From: Novosphingobium sp. Chol11
GTDB taxonomy: Bacteria > Pseudomonadota > Alphaproteobacteria > Sphingomonadales > Sphingomonadaceae
Assembly: GCF_900218065.1 (NCBI RefSeq)
Contig: NZ_OBMU01000001.1
Span: 2,327,483 to 2,380,759 of the forward strand
Reading direction: 5' to 3'
DNA length: 53,277 bases
The translations under genes were made by a program, and so were the position numbers. Below the pieces are notes generated by a model. It saw only the letters and a list, made by a program, of their open reading frames with translations, had not been told where the DNA came from and did no database searches. Below are positions 19,560 through 27,364 of this stretch, piece after piece. Position 1 is the stretch's first letter. Each line of letters begins with the position of its first letter.

Positions 19560-20639
19560 TTGAGCGGGAAAAACGTCCACATCGAGGAGCCAGGCCCAAG
19601 CGAGTTGCGTAGCCCGCTTGTCCAGCATGAGATAAAGCGGGCTGGCGTGTGGATCGCCATGGCCGTGGCGGTCGCACTCGTTGTCTTGCTGGCACAACCG
19701 ATCATGCTGATACTGGGCGCGCTGGTGCTGACGACGATGATGGACGGAGGCACGCGCCTGCTCGGCCGGGTATTGCCGATTGGCCGCGGCTGGCGGCTGG
19801 CGATCGTGCTCCTCTCCGCACTGCTGTTCATGGGCTATACCTTCTACCTGACCGGAGCGAGCCTGGCGGCACAGGCGCAAGCCATGCGCACGATCGTGGA
19901 AGCACAGGTGACGCGCATCGGCGGCTGGATGCAGCAATTGGGTGTCACCACCACGCCTGATGACTTCAAGAGCCTGGCGACGCAGGCATTCAGTTCGATC
20001 GGCCGGGTGACCGCCGCCGTCAGCACGATGATGGGTGCAGTGACGAGCGGGGTCATGATGCTGGTGCTGGCCATCTTCATCGCCGTTGATCCGCGATTGT
20101 ACGAACGAGGCGTCGCCTGGATGCTCCCCATGAACAGCAGAGTCAGCTTCTACAATGTCGCGGACAAGATGGGCTGGACGTTGCGCCGCCTGATGTTCGG
20201 GCGGCTGATCGGCATGGCTGTCGAGGGCGTGGGAACATGGCTGCTTCTGCTTGCCGGGGGCGTGCCGATGGCGGGGCTTCTCGGCATTCTGACGGGGCTC
20301 TTTGCCTTTCTACCGAATATTGGGTCGATCATTTCAGGCGTATTGATCGTGCTCGTCGGCTTTTCGGCGGGCGTGGATGCGGGCCTCTATGCATTCGGCG
20401 TTTATCTGGTGGTGCAGATCGTGGACGGCTATCTGATCGTCCCGATGGTGGCCAAGCGCGCCACCGATCTGGCGCCCGCACTGGTTCTTGCCGCGCAGAT
20501 CATATTCGGCGCCTTGTTTGGCATTTTGGGCCTGTTCCTGGCCGACCCGATCATCGCGATGATCAAGGTTTACCTGGAGGAGCGGTCCAAAGCGATCAAT
20601 GACAGCGATAACGCCAAGGCGATCGTCGTCGCTGAATGA
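19560..20639 (+). CDS. AI-2E family transporter (PerM-like)
   Basis: This 359-residue polytopic membrane protein has about eight hydrophobic helices. The family signature near the C-terminus, GVYLVVQIVDGYLIVPMVAKRATDLAPALVLAAQIIFGALFG, and the mid-chain ILTGLFAFLPNIGSIISG are clear. The family contains autoinducer-2 exporters, Na+/H+ antiporters and proteins of unknown substrate, so no substrate is assigned. The start is TTG at 19560 with AAAGGGG upstream. It ends directly at a strong two-way terminator. Confidence 0.87.
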   Translation: MSGKNVHIEEPGPSELRSPLVQHEIKRAGVWIAMAVAVALVVLLAQPIMLILGALVLTTMMDGGTRLLGRVLPIGRGWRLAIVLLSALLFMGYTFYLTGASLAAQAQAMRTIVEAQVTRIGGWMQQLGVTTTPDDFKSLATQAFSSIGRVTAAVSTMMGAVTSGVMMLVLAIFIAVDPRLYERGVAWMLPMNSRVSFYNVADKMGWTLRRLMFGRLIGMAVEGVGTWLLLLAGGVPMAGLLGILTGLFAFLPNIGSIISGVLIVLVGFSAGVDAGLYAFGVYLVVQIVDGYLIVPMVAKRATDLAPALVLAAQIIFGALFGILGLFLADPIIAMIKVYLEERSKAINDSDNAKAIVVAE

Positions 20640-20640
20640 A

Positions 20641-20668
20641 AAAAGGGCCCGACTAGCGGGCCCTTTTT
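20641..20668. terminator. Bidirectional terminator between convergent genes
   Basis: The stem AAAAGGGCCCG / CGGGCCCTTTTT with a short loop carries A-tracts and T-tracts on both sides, so it can end the AI-2E-type gene (plus) and the FKBP gene (minus). Confidence 0.9.
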
Positions 20669-20686
20669 GACTTCCATTCCAATCGA

Positions 20687-21247
20687 TCAGTTGCCCGGCA
20701 GCGGCGGCGGCACCGCGCCCTGCTGCATCATCTGCTGCATGCGCATGATGTCGGCCTTCGACTTGAAATCATGCAGCTGCACATCGAAGACCAGCACGGA
20801 ATTCGCCGGGATCGGACCGGCCGCCTGCTCGCCATAGCCGAGCTGCGGCGGAATCCACAGGCGATACTTGCCGCCCTTCTTCATCTTCTGCAGGCCTTCG
20901 GAAAAGCCCGGCACGACGCCATCTACGGGCATCGCGGTCTGGGCATTTTCATCGAAGACAGTGCCGTCGAGGAGCGTGCCCTTGTAGCCGACCAGCGCCA
21001 CGTCCGCAGCGGTCGGGCTGGGACCGGTGCCCTCTTCCAGAACCTTGTACTGGAGACCCGAGTCCGTCGTGATCACGCCGTCTTCACCCGCATTGCTGGC
21101 AAGATAGCTGGCAGGTGACGGCTCCACGCCGCGCTGTCCGGCCCAGGCGAGGCCAGCGGCGGCGATCGCCACTGCGGCAACGCCGATCCAGAGACGCGTC
21201 AGCGACCCCTTGGCGATGGGACGAAGGGGAACAGCGGTCGTGGACAT
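20687..21247 (-). CDS. FKBP-type peptidyl-prolyl cis-trans isomerase, membrane-anchored
   Basis: This 186-residue protein has a short cytoplasmic N-terminus, one hydrophobic helix (LWIGVAAVAIAAAGLAWAG) and a periplasmic FKBP domain (about residues 60-165). The domain blocks YKVLEEGTG, GTLLDGTVFDE, VPGFSEGLQKMKKGGKYRLWIPPQLGYGE and PANSVLVFDVQL are complete. The C-terminus is Met/Gln/Pro-rich. It probably helps fold exported proteins. It lies 72 bases downstream of rpsU on the same strand. Confidence 0.9.
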   Translation of the reverse strand: MSTTAVPLRPIAKGSLTRLWIGVAAVAIAAAGLAWAGQRGVEPSPASYLASNAGEDGVITTDSGLQYKVLEEGTGPSPTAADVALVGYKGTLLDGTVFDENAQTAMPVDGVVPGFSEGLQKMKKGGKYRLWIPPQLGYGEQAAGPIPANSVLVFDVQLHDFKSKADIMRMQQMMQQGAVPPPLPGN

Positions 21248-21319
21248 GGACCTAAGCCTCGCAGGTGCGGATGATCAGCAGGATGGAGCGGCAAAGCGCC
21301 GCCCCATGAAACGAACGCC

Positions 21320-21526
21320 TTAACGGACGCCGTCGCGCTCGGCGCGCTTCCGCTCCAGCTTGCGCGCACGGCGAACCGCAGCCGCCTTTTCGCGGGCGCG
21401 CTTTTCCGAGGGCTTTTCGTAGTGACGGCGCAGCTTCATCTCGCGATACACACCCTCACGCTGCAGCTTCTTCTTGAGCGCGCGCAGGGCCTGGTCGACA
21501 TTGTTGTCGCGAACGATGATTTGCAT
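21320..21526 (-). CDS. rpsU: 30S ribosomal protein S21
   Basis: This 68-residue basic protein of the small subunit has the family start [31 protein letters not shown] followed by an Arg/Lys-rich helix. The length and pattern match alphaproteobacterial S21. The 220 bases before it hold no gene I can support. Confidence 0.96.
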   Translation of the reverse strand: MQIIVRDNNVDQALRALKKKLQREGVYREMKLRRHYEKPSEKRAREKAAAVRRARKLERKRAERDGVR

Positions 21527-21747
21527 AAGCCAGTCAAACTCCAGTCGAAAACGGGCGGTTCGCCGGGAAACAAACCCTTCCCGACGGGCCTACCGAAACT
21601 AATAGCGATGAGTCGTCGCAGGGCAGCCTGCGCCGTGTGGGGCGCGCCCTACCAGCAGATTCGGCCAAATTCAACCCCGAAGCCGTTTCACTCGACAGGA
21701 GCGCCAGTGGGGTGGATAGTCAGGGCAGAAGATAAAGGAGGATCGCC

Positions 21748-22506
21748 ATGGCTACCGCCGTTCCTGTTGCCGGGATGTCAGCGGCCGAATGGGAGGCACG
21801 CCAGCAGCTCGCTGCCTGCTACCGCATATTCGACCATATGGGCTGGTCGGAGTTGATCTACAACCACATCACCTTGCGCGTGCCTGATGAGGATGGCGCA
21901 TTCCTGATCAATCCATTCGGGCTGCTCTATTCGGAAGTGACCGCGTCCAACCTCGTCAAGATCGATATCGACGGCCACATATTGGACGGCAGCGCCTATC
22001 CGGTCAATCGGGCCGGGTTCACGCAGCATAGCGTCTTTCACCGGCACCTGCCCGACGCGCATTGCGTCATCCATACGCATACCACTGCCGCGATGGCGGT
22101 CAGCGCCACCAGAGAAGGGCTGCGGCCGACCAATTTCTATGCGGCAGCGTTCGCGGGCCGAATCGCCTATCATGATTTCGAAGGCATCACGCTGCGGCCG
22201 GAAGAGGGCGAGCGGCTGATCGCCAATCTGGGCGAACGGCGGCTGATGATGCTGCGCAACCATGGCTCGCTGGTCATGGCCGATACCCTGCCCAAGGCTT
22301 TCCTCCTGCACTGGATGCTCCAGCGCGCTTGCGAGATCCAGGTCGCCACGGGCGCGGCAGGGACGCCGGTCGATATTCCGGAAGAGGTGATTGCGGTCCA
22401 TCAGCGCGATATCGGCGGGGTGCAATTGCCAGTAGGCCCGGGCGTACCCGACTTTCGAGCGATGGTTCGGTTGATCGATAGAATCGATCCGAGTTGGAAG
22501 ACCTGA
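21748..22506 (+). CDS. Class II aldolase/adducin family protein
   Basis: This 252-residue protein has the metal-dependent class II aldolase fold. The zinc-binding segment HCVIHTHTTAAMAVS, the N-terminal GWSELIYNHITLRVP and the later LMMLRNHGSLVMA are typical. Members include fuculose-phosphate aldolases, ribulose-5-phosphate epimerases and many proteins of unknown substrate; this one resembles the unassigned aldolase/adducin-like group. A strong AAAGGAGGAT ribosome site precedes the ATG. The next gene begins 66 bases downstream behind its own SOS box. Confidence 0.85.
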   Translation: MATAVPVAGMSAAEWEARQQLAACYRIFDHMGWSELIYNHITLRVPDEDGAFLINPFGLLYSEVTASNLVKIDIDGHILDGSAYPVNRAGFTQHSVFHRHLPDAHCVIHTHTTAAMAVSATREGLRPTNFYAAAFAGRIAYHDFEGITLRPEEGERLIANLGERRLMMLRNHGSLVMADTLPKAFLLHWMLQRACEIQVATGAAGTPVDIPEEVIAVHQRDIGGVQLPVGPGVPDFRAMVRLIDRIDPSWKT

Positions 22507-22555
22507 AGAAACAGGTGCGCCAGATCAATCTAGATCAAGGACATACGCAAACAAA

Positions 22556-22570
22556 GAACATAATGTGAAC
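22556..22570. promoter_or_regulatory. SOS (LexA) box before the radical-SAM repair gene
   Basis: The sequence GAACATAATGTGAAC is GAAC-N7-GAAC. Its reverse complement is the direct repeat GTTC-N7-GTTC, the established LexA site of Alphaproteobacteria. It ends two bases before the ATG at 22573, so LexA bound here would block initiation or early elongation. The half-sites are exact; binding is inferred. Confidence 0.75.
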
Positions 22571-22572
22571 AC

Positions 22573-23823
22573 ATGGCTGTTCTTTCGATCCGGCAGAAAC
22601 TGGAAATCCTCGCCGACGCGGCAAAATATGATGCGTCATGTGCATCGTCGGGGACGAAGAAGCGCGATAGCATGTCCGGGCGCAAAGGTGGCATCGGGTC
22701 GACCGAAGGAATGGGTATATGCCATGCTTATGCGCCTGACGGACGATGCATATCGCTGCTGAAAATCCTGCTGACGAATAGCTGCATCTTCGACTGCCAT
22801 TATTGCATCAACCGCCGGTCGAGCGATGTTCGCCGGGCGCGCTTCACCGTGCGAGAGGTGGTCGACCTGACTCTCAGCTTTTACCGGCGTAATTATATCG
22901 AAGGGCTTTTCCTGTCCTCCGGGATCATCCGGTCGTCCGATTATACGATGGAGCAGTTGGTCGGCGTTGCCCGCGCCTTGCGGGAGGAGCATGATTTTCG
23001 CGGCTATATTCACCTCAAGACCATTCCCGATGCCGACCCGGAACTGACTCATCAGGCGGGGCTCTATGCCGACCGGCTCTCGATCAATGTCGAATTGCCG
23101 ACAGAGCAAGGCTTGCGGCGACTGGCGCCCGAAAAGAATGGCGAGCGCATCGAGGGAGCGATGAAGGGGCTGCGCACGGCGATCGAAGATACGGTCGATG
23201 CGAAAAAACGGTATCGCCATGCACCGCGCTTCGCGCCTGCGGGGCAGTCGACGCAGATGATCGTAGGAGCCGACGAAGCGGATGACCGGGCCATCATCCG
23301 GCGTGCGCGCTCGCTTTATGACCGGCACGCGTTGCGCCGCGTCTATTATAGCGCGTTCTCGCCGATCCCTTCCGCCAGTAGCGTGCTGCCGCTCAAACGC
23401 CCGCCCCTGCTGCGCGAGCATCGGCTGTATCAGTCGGATTGGATGATGCGCTTCTATGGTTTTTCAGTGCAGGATCTGGAGCAGGCGACCGATCCACAGA
23501 CAGGACATCTGCCGCTCGACATCGATCCCAAGCTCGCCTGGGCCTTGGCGCATCGGGGCATGTTCCCCGTGGACGTGAACTGCGCCCCCCGCGAATTGCT
23601 GCTTCGGGTGCCGGGACTTGGCGTCAAGGCGGTCGATCGCATCTTGGCCAGCCGCAGGGTGCGCCGTCTCCGGCTGGACGACGTTGCGCGGCTGACCAGC
23701 TCGATCGTGAAATTGCGGCCCTTTCTGATCGCGAGTGATTGGAGGCCGGTGCACCTGATCGACAAGGTCGATCTGCGGCGGCAGCTCACTCCTCCCGCGG
23801 CACAGTTGGAGCTTTTCGGCTGA
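22573..23823 (+). CDS. Putative DNA modification/repair radical-SAM protein (TIGR03916-like)
   Basis: This 416-residue protein has a radical-SAM domain whose iron-sulfur motif CIFDCHYC gives ligands C71, C75 and C78, followed by family-typical LSINVELPTEQGLRRLAPEK. The C-terminal part (about residues 330-400) holds a helix-hairpin-helix stretch, VNCAPRELLLRVPGLGVKAVDRILASRR, which should bind DNA without base preference. This is the 'putative DNA modification/repair radical SAM protein' family, usually encoded near a DUF4130/TIGR03915 partner; that partner is found here fused to UdgX at 24789-26192. The reaction is unknown. A LexA box abuts the start codon. Confidence 0.87.
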   Translation: MAVLSIRQKLEILADAAKYDASCASSGTKKRDSMSGRKGGIGSTEGMGICHAYAPDGRCISLLKILLTNSCIFDCHYCINRRSSDVRRARFTVREVVDLTLSFYRRNYIEGLFLSSGIIRSSDYTMEQLVGVARALREEHDFRGYIHLKTIPDADPELTHQAGLYADRLSINVELPTEQGLRRLAPEKNGERIEGAMKGLRTAIEDTVDAKKRYRHAPRFAPAGQSTQMIVGADEADDRAIIRRARSLYDRHALRRVYYSAFSPIPSASSVLPLKRPPLLREHRLYQSDWMMRFYGFSVQDLEQATDPQTGHLPLDIDPKLAWALAHRGMFPVDVNCAPRELLLRVPGLGVKAVDRILASRRVRRLRLDDVARLTSSIVKLRPFLIASDWRPVHLIDKVDLRRQLTPPAAQLELFG

Positions 23824-23899
23824 ACAGCCGTTTTCCCGGTTGATAAGTGCCGCGCTTCGTGATTTCTTGAGAACAATAAAGGTCGAGGGGACAGCGCTG

Positions 23900-24256
23900 G
23901 TGGCAACGGCATTCAATGGTGATTCAGTACGGCCTCATGGCGGGCGCTATGCCAAGCGCATGAGCAGCCATCTGGCCGCTGCTCTCGTTGTTTTCTGCCT
24001 CATTCAGATCGCTATCGTCGCCCGGATGGGCGGTTCGCTGGTACTGCACCTCGCTCTTATCGCCGCAATCGGCGGATATGCCGTGATCGCCCGTGGCATG
24101 GAGCGCCGCTGGGAGATGCTGGATCAAAGCGGTCTGTCGATGTCGGGTCTGGGCCTGCGCTTTCGCCGGGATGTGGCGCAGGTGTGGCTGAGCAGCATTG
24201 CCTGCAGCCTGTTATGGCTTCCTGTCGCCATTATCTTCCGCTTCCTGTTCGGCTGA
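23900..24256 (+). CDS. Small membrane protein of unknown function
   Basis: I do not recognise this 118-residue protein. It has a polar N-terminus, two closely spaced hydrophobic helices (around LAAALVVFCLIQIAIVA and LVLHLALIAAIGGYAVIA), a charged stretch ERRWEMLDQSGLSMSGLGLRFRRD, and a C-terminal helix ending RFLFG. GTG at 23900 is chosen because GAGGGG lies nine bases upstream; the frame is open back to a TTG at 23840. It lies between two DNA-repair-like genes on the same strand and may be co-transcribed with them. Confidence 0.55.
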   Translation: MATAFNGDSVRPHGGRYAKRMSSHLAAALVVFCLIQIAIVARMGGSLVLHLALIAAIGGYAVIARGMERRWEMLDQSGLSMSGLGLRFRRDVAQVWLSSIACSLLWLPVAIIFRFLFG

Positions 24257-24316
24257 CCCGCGGACCCAAAGCGTCCTGCCTGTCGTTGTGCCCTCTAGAC
24301 CAAGAGGAGCACGCCC

Positions 24317-24781
24317 ATGGCCAAGGCCACGATTTTCGACAAATTGAAGCAGGATCATGATGCCCATCGTCAGCTGTTCGAGAAGATGGCTGACGCGCAG
24401 GATGATCATGACCGGCTGGAAAAACTGTTCGAGCAGTTTCGCGTCGAGGTGACCGCGCATGCGGCTGCCGAAGAAGAGACGCTTTACGCAACGATGCTCG
24501 CCCGCCCCGACCTGCGCGAAGATGCGCAGCACAGCGTCGCGGAACATAAGGAAATCGACGATTATCTGGAAGAATTGGAGGAGCAGACCTTCAACAGTCC
24601 GGAATGGCGTGAAACTTTTGCCAAGCTCAAGAAGCGCTATCTGCATCATATCGAGGAAGAAGAAGAGGAGATGTTCCCCGACGCAGCGGCTGAACTGACG
24701 GACGAGGAAGAAGTGAAGCTTGCCGCCACCTTTGCGCGGCGCAAGCCCGCCGAGCTGGAGCGGGCGGAATCGTCCGACTGA
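24317..24781 (+). CDS. Hemerythrin HHE-domain protein
   Basis: This 154-residue all-helical protein carries a non-heme di-iron hemerythrin-like domain. Candidate ligands are H14 and H17 in KQDHDAHRQLF, H48 and E52 in VTAHAAAEEETLY, the AEHKEIDDYL helix and the YLHHIEEEEEEMFP helix. Such domains bind oxygen, nitric oxide or serve in iron and oxidative stress responses; the role here is not shown. AAGAGGAG precedes the ATG. Its stop is seven bases before the ATG of the UdgX-fusion gene, so the two are probably co-transcribed. Confidence 0.88.
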   Translation: MAKATIFDKLKQDHDAHRQLFEKMADAQDDHDRLEKLFEQFRVEVTAHAAAEEETLYATMLARPDLREDAQHSVAEHKEIDDYLEELEEQTFNSPEWRETFAKLKKRYLHHIEEEEEEMFPDAAAELTDEEEVKLAATFARRKPAELERAESSD

Positions 24782-24788
24782 TTTCGCC

Positions 24789-26192
24789 ATGTTTCAGGCG
24801 CTGCTGAGCGGGCCGGACGATTTCGACGGGTGGCGCGATGCTGCCCGTCGTTTCGCTCTGGCTGGCGTGCCGCCTCAGGACATAGATTGGCGGGTCGAAG
24901 GAGATGCAGGATCGCTGCTGGCGTTCGACAAGCCGCCGCCTGCCGATCAAGTCGGCGGCGCATTTTCCGTTCCGCGCGCTTTTCTGGAGTTGGCGGAAAG
25001 CGCCATATTGCACCGCGATCCGGAGCGCTTTGCCCTGCTCTATGCACTGCTGCTGGATGTCCGCGAGCAGCGCACGCGCATGGATGACCAGGCCGATCCT
25101 CTGGTCCGCAGGGTTGAGGTGCTGGCCAAAGCGGTTCGCCGCGACATTCACAAGATGCGGGCCTTCGTCCGCTTCCGGGAGGTGCAGGATGATGACGGCG
25201 CGCGCTTTGTTGCCTGGTTTGAACCCGACCATCATATCGTCCGCGCGAATGCGGGCTTTTTCGTGCGCCGCTTTGCATCCATGCGCTGGTCCATCCTGAC
25301 GCCCGAGATCAGCATTTTCTGGGATGGCGAAAGACTGAATGAAGGGCCAGGCGCATCGAAGACGGATGCCCCTGCGGGCGACCCGGTCGAGGACATGTGG
25401 AAAAGCTATTATGCCTCAATATTCAATCCAGCCAGGCTCAAGCAGCGCGCCATGCTGTCGGAGATGCCCAAAAAATATTGGCGCAATCTGCCCGAGGCGG
25501 CACTCATCCCCGGCCTGGTCGCCGGAGCGCAGGCGAGGGAGGCGGCCATGATCGCCACGCCGCCCAAAGCACCCGCCCGCCCCAGCAACGTGACAGCCGC
25601 CTGGGCGGCCCTGCGGGAGGAAGCGGCAGGCTGCACGCGCTGTCATCTATATCGCGATGCCACCCAGACGGTGTTCGGCGAAGGGCCGCTCGACGCTGCC
25701 CTCGTCATCGTCGGGGAACAGCCGGGCGATCAGGAAGATCTTGCGGGACGGCCCTTCGTCGGCCCGGCGGGACAGTTGCTTGACCATGCGCTGGAAGAGG
25801 CAAGGATCGACCGGGCAAGCATCTACGTCACCAATGCCGTCAAGCATTTCAAATATGAGAGGCGCGGCAAACGGCGCATCCACCAGACGCCGGACACGCC
25901 GGAGATCAACGCCTGCCGCTGGTGGCTGGATCAGGAGTTGGACCTGATCCGTCCGCGCGTGCTGCTCGCAATGGGCGCGACGGCGGCACGGGCCATCTTG
26001 GGAAAGACGGTGACGATCAGCCGAACCCGGGGCGCGCCCATCCCGCTTGAGAATGGCATTGAAGCCTGGGTAACAGTGCATCCCAGTTTCCTGCTGCGGG
26101 TGCCGGATGAAGCGCGCAAAGCGCAAGAAAGGGCCCGCTTTGTCGAGGATTTGCGTGACATCGGCGAGAGAGTGAAGGCCCTCGCCCGATGA
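24789..26192 (+). CDS. DUF4130/TIGR03915-type domain fused to UdgX-family uracil-DNA cross-linking domain
   Basis: This 467-residue fusion has an N-terminal DUF4130-like domain (to about residue 240; HKMRAFVRFREVQDDDGARFVAWFEPDHHI is typical) and a C-terminal UdgX domain (about 270-460). UdgX features: CTRCHLY (C282, C285), GEQPGDQED (309-317), FVGPAGQLLD, the R-loop KRRIHQTP with H365, C376, and HPSFLLR (H431). UdgX is known to excise uracil and stay covalently attached through the R-loop histidine. Only three likely cluster cysteines are seen; H353 in VKHFKYE may take the place of the fourth, an inference. ATG at 24789 fits the conserved start. Confidence 0.9.
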   Translation: MFQALLSGPDDFDGWRDAARRFALAGVPPQDIDWRVEGDAGSLLAFDKPPPADQVGGAFSVPRAFLELAESAILHRDPERFALLYALLLDVREQRTRMDDQADPLVRRVEVLAKAVRRDIHKMRAFVRFREVQDDDGARFVAWFEPDHHIVRANAGFFVRRFASMRWSILTPEISIFWDGERLNEGPGASKTDAPAGDPVEDMWKSYYASIFNPARLKQRAMLSEMPKKYWRNLPEAALIPGLVAGAQAREAAMIATPPKAPARPSNVTAAWAALREEAAGCTRCHLYRDATQTVFGEGPLDAALVIVGEQPGDQEDLAGRPFVGPAGQLLDHALEEARIDRASIYVTNAVKHFKYERRGKRRIHQTPDTPEINACRWWLDQELDLIRPRVLLAMGATAARAILGKTVTISRTRGAPIPLENGIEAWVTVHPSFLLRVPDEARKAQERARFVEDLRDIGERVKALAR

Positions 26193-26266
26193 TCATCGCT
26201 TGACCAACGCCCCTGCCCCGGCAACATCGCCACCCACCGATGTTGGCCGAGGGATTTTGCCGCTTC

Positions 26267-27118
26267 ATGTTGATCGCCTATCATAATGGTCAGTTTCTGC
26301 CCCTTGCCGAAACACGGATTTCGGTACTCGATCGCGGATTTCTTTTCGCCGAGGCAGTCTATGAAGTGACGGCCGTCATCGACGGACGGCTGATCGACAG
26401 CGCGTCGCATCTGGCAAGGCTTGAGCGCTCGGCAGCGGCCATCGGTCTTTCGCTGCCCCTTTCAACCGGACAGATCGAAGCCGCGCAGAAAGAACTGGCT
26501 GCCCGCAACGGACTTCAGGAAGGGCTGATCTATCTGCAATTGACGCGGGGTGCGGACTCCGGCCGGGACTTCCTTCCCTCGCCCGGTCTGGAGCCCACTC
26601 TGGTGATGTTCACGCAGGCGAAGCGCTTCCTCGACTCTCCGGCTGTACAGAGCGGGATCGCAGTGGTCACGACGCCCGACCTCCGCTGGGCAAGGCGCGA
26701 CATCAAGAGCGTGGGCCTTCTGGCCCAAGCCATGGCGAAACAGATTGCGGCCGAAGCGAGCGCGCAAGAAGCCTGGATGGTGGAAGATGGCTTCGTCACC
26801 GAAGGCGCGTCGTCCACGGCTTTCCTGGTGACGGATGAAGGCATTATCACGCGCGCATATTCGCAAGCCGTGCTGGCGGGGTGCACCGGCTCTGCCATCA
26901 CCGCGCTGGCGGAGGAAAGTGGACTGACGGTCGTTCATCGCCCCTTTACAGTTGCCGAAGCGGTGGGAGCACGCGAAGCTTTCATCACCAGCGCATCCAC
27001 GCTCTGCCAATCCGTCGTGCGTATAGACGGGCGCATTATCGGCAATGGCAGCCCTGGGCCGATCGCGACCCGCTTGCGCGAACTCTACATCGACTTTGCC
27101 CGGCGGACGGCAGTCTGA
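26267..27118 (+). CDS. D-amino-acid transaminase (fold type IV PLP enzyme)
   Basis: This 283-residue enzyme of the branched-chain/D-amino-acid aminotransferase class probably interconverts D-alanine and D-glutamate, feeding peptidoglycan synthesis. The DRGFLFAEAVYEV start, the PLP lysine in RRDIKSVGLLAQAMAKQ, VTEGASSTAFLV and TSASTLCQSVVRIDG are characteristic of D-alanine transaminases. ATG at 26267 matches the family N-terminus; an in-frame ATG at 26240 would add nine atypical residues. The 246 bases after it hold only a weak hairpin. Confidence 0.87.
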   Translation: MLIAYHNGQFLPLAETRISVLDRGFLFAEAVYEVTAVIDGRLIDSASHLARLERSAAAIGLSLPLSTGQIEAAQKELAARNGLQEGLIYLQLTRGADSGRDFLPSPGLEPTLVMFTQAKRFLDSPAVQSGIAVVTTPDLRWARRDIKSVGLLAQAMAKQIAAEASAQEAWMVEDGFVTEGASSTAFLVTDEGIITRAYSQAVLAGCTGSAITALAEESGLTVVHRPFTVAEAVGAREAFITSASTLCQSVVRIDGRIIGNGSPGPIATRLRELYIDFARRTAV

Positions 27119-27364
27119 AATCAAAAAAGCGGAAAGATCATCCGTTCCGGATGCGGTTTCCTTAGGCCTGTCATCCGCCATTTCGGGGAAAAGCCGGACC
27201 ATTTTGGCGGTAGCCGTACTCAACTCTGTGAAATTCAACGGCAAAACCCACCATCAACATCAGGAACAAGCTTGCATGCTCCGATTTGGAGGAGAGAGAA
27301 GCGGCACGGCCGAAATATTGCGGTAGGTTAGGAACAAAGCAGGGACAGGAGTTAACAGGTGGAA

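Noticed and set aside
27125..27165. Terminator after the D-amino-acid transaminase gene
   Set aside because: A short ATCCG/CGGAT stem exists but the T-run after it is weak and interrupted.
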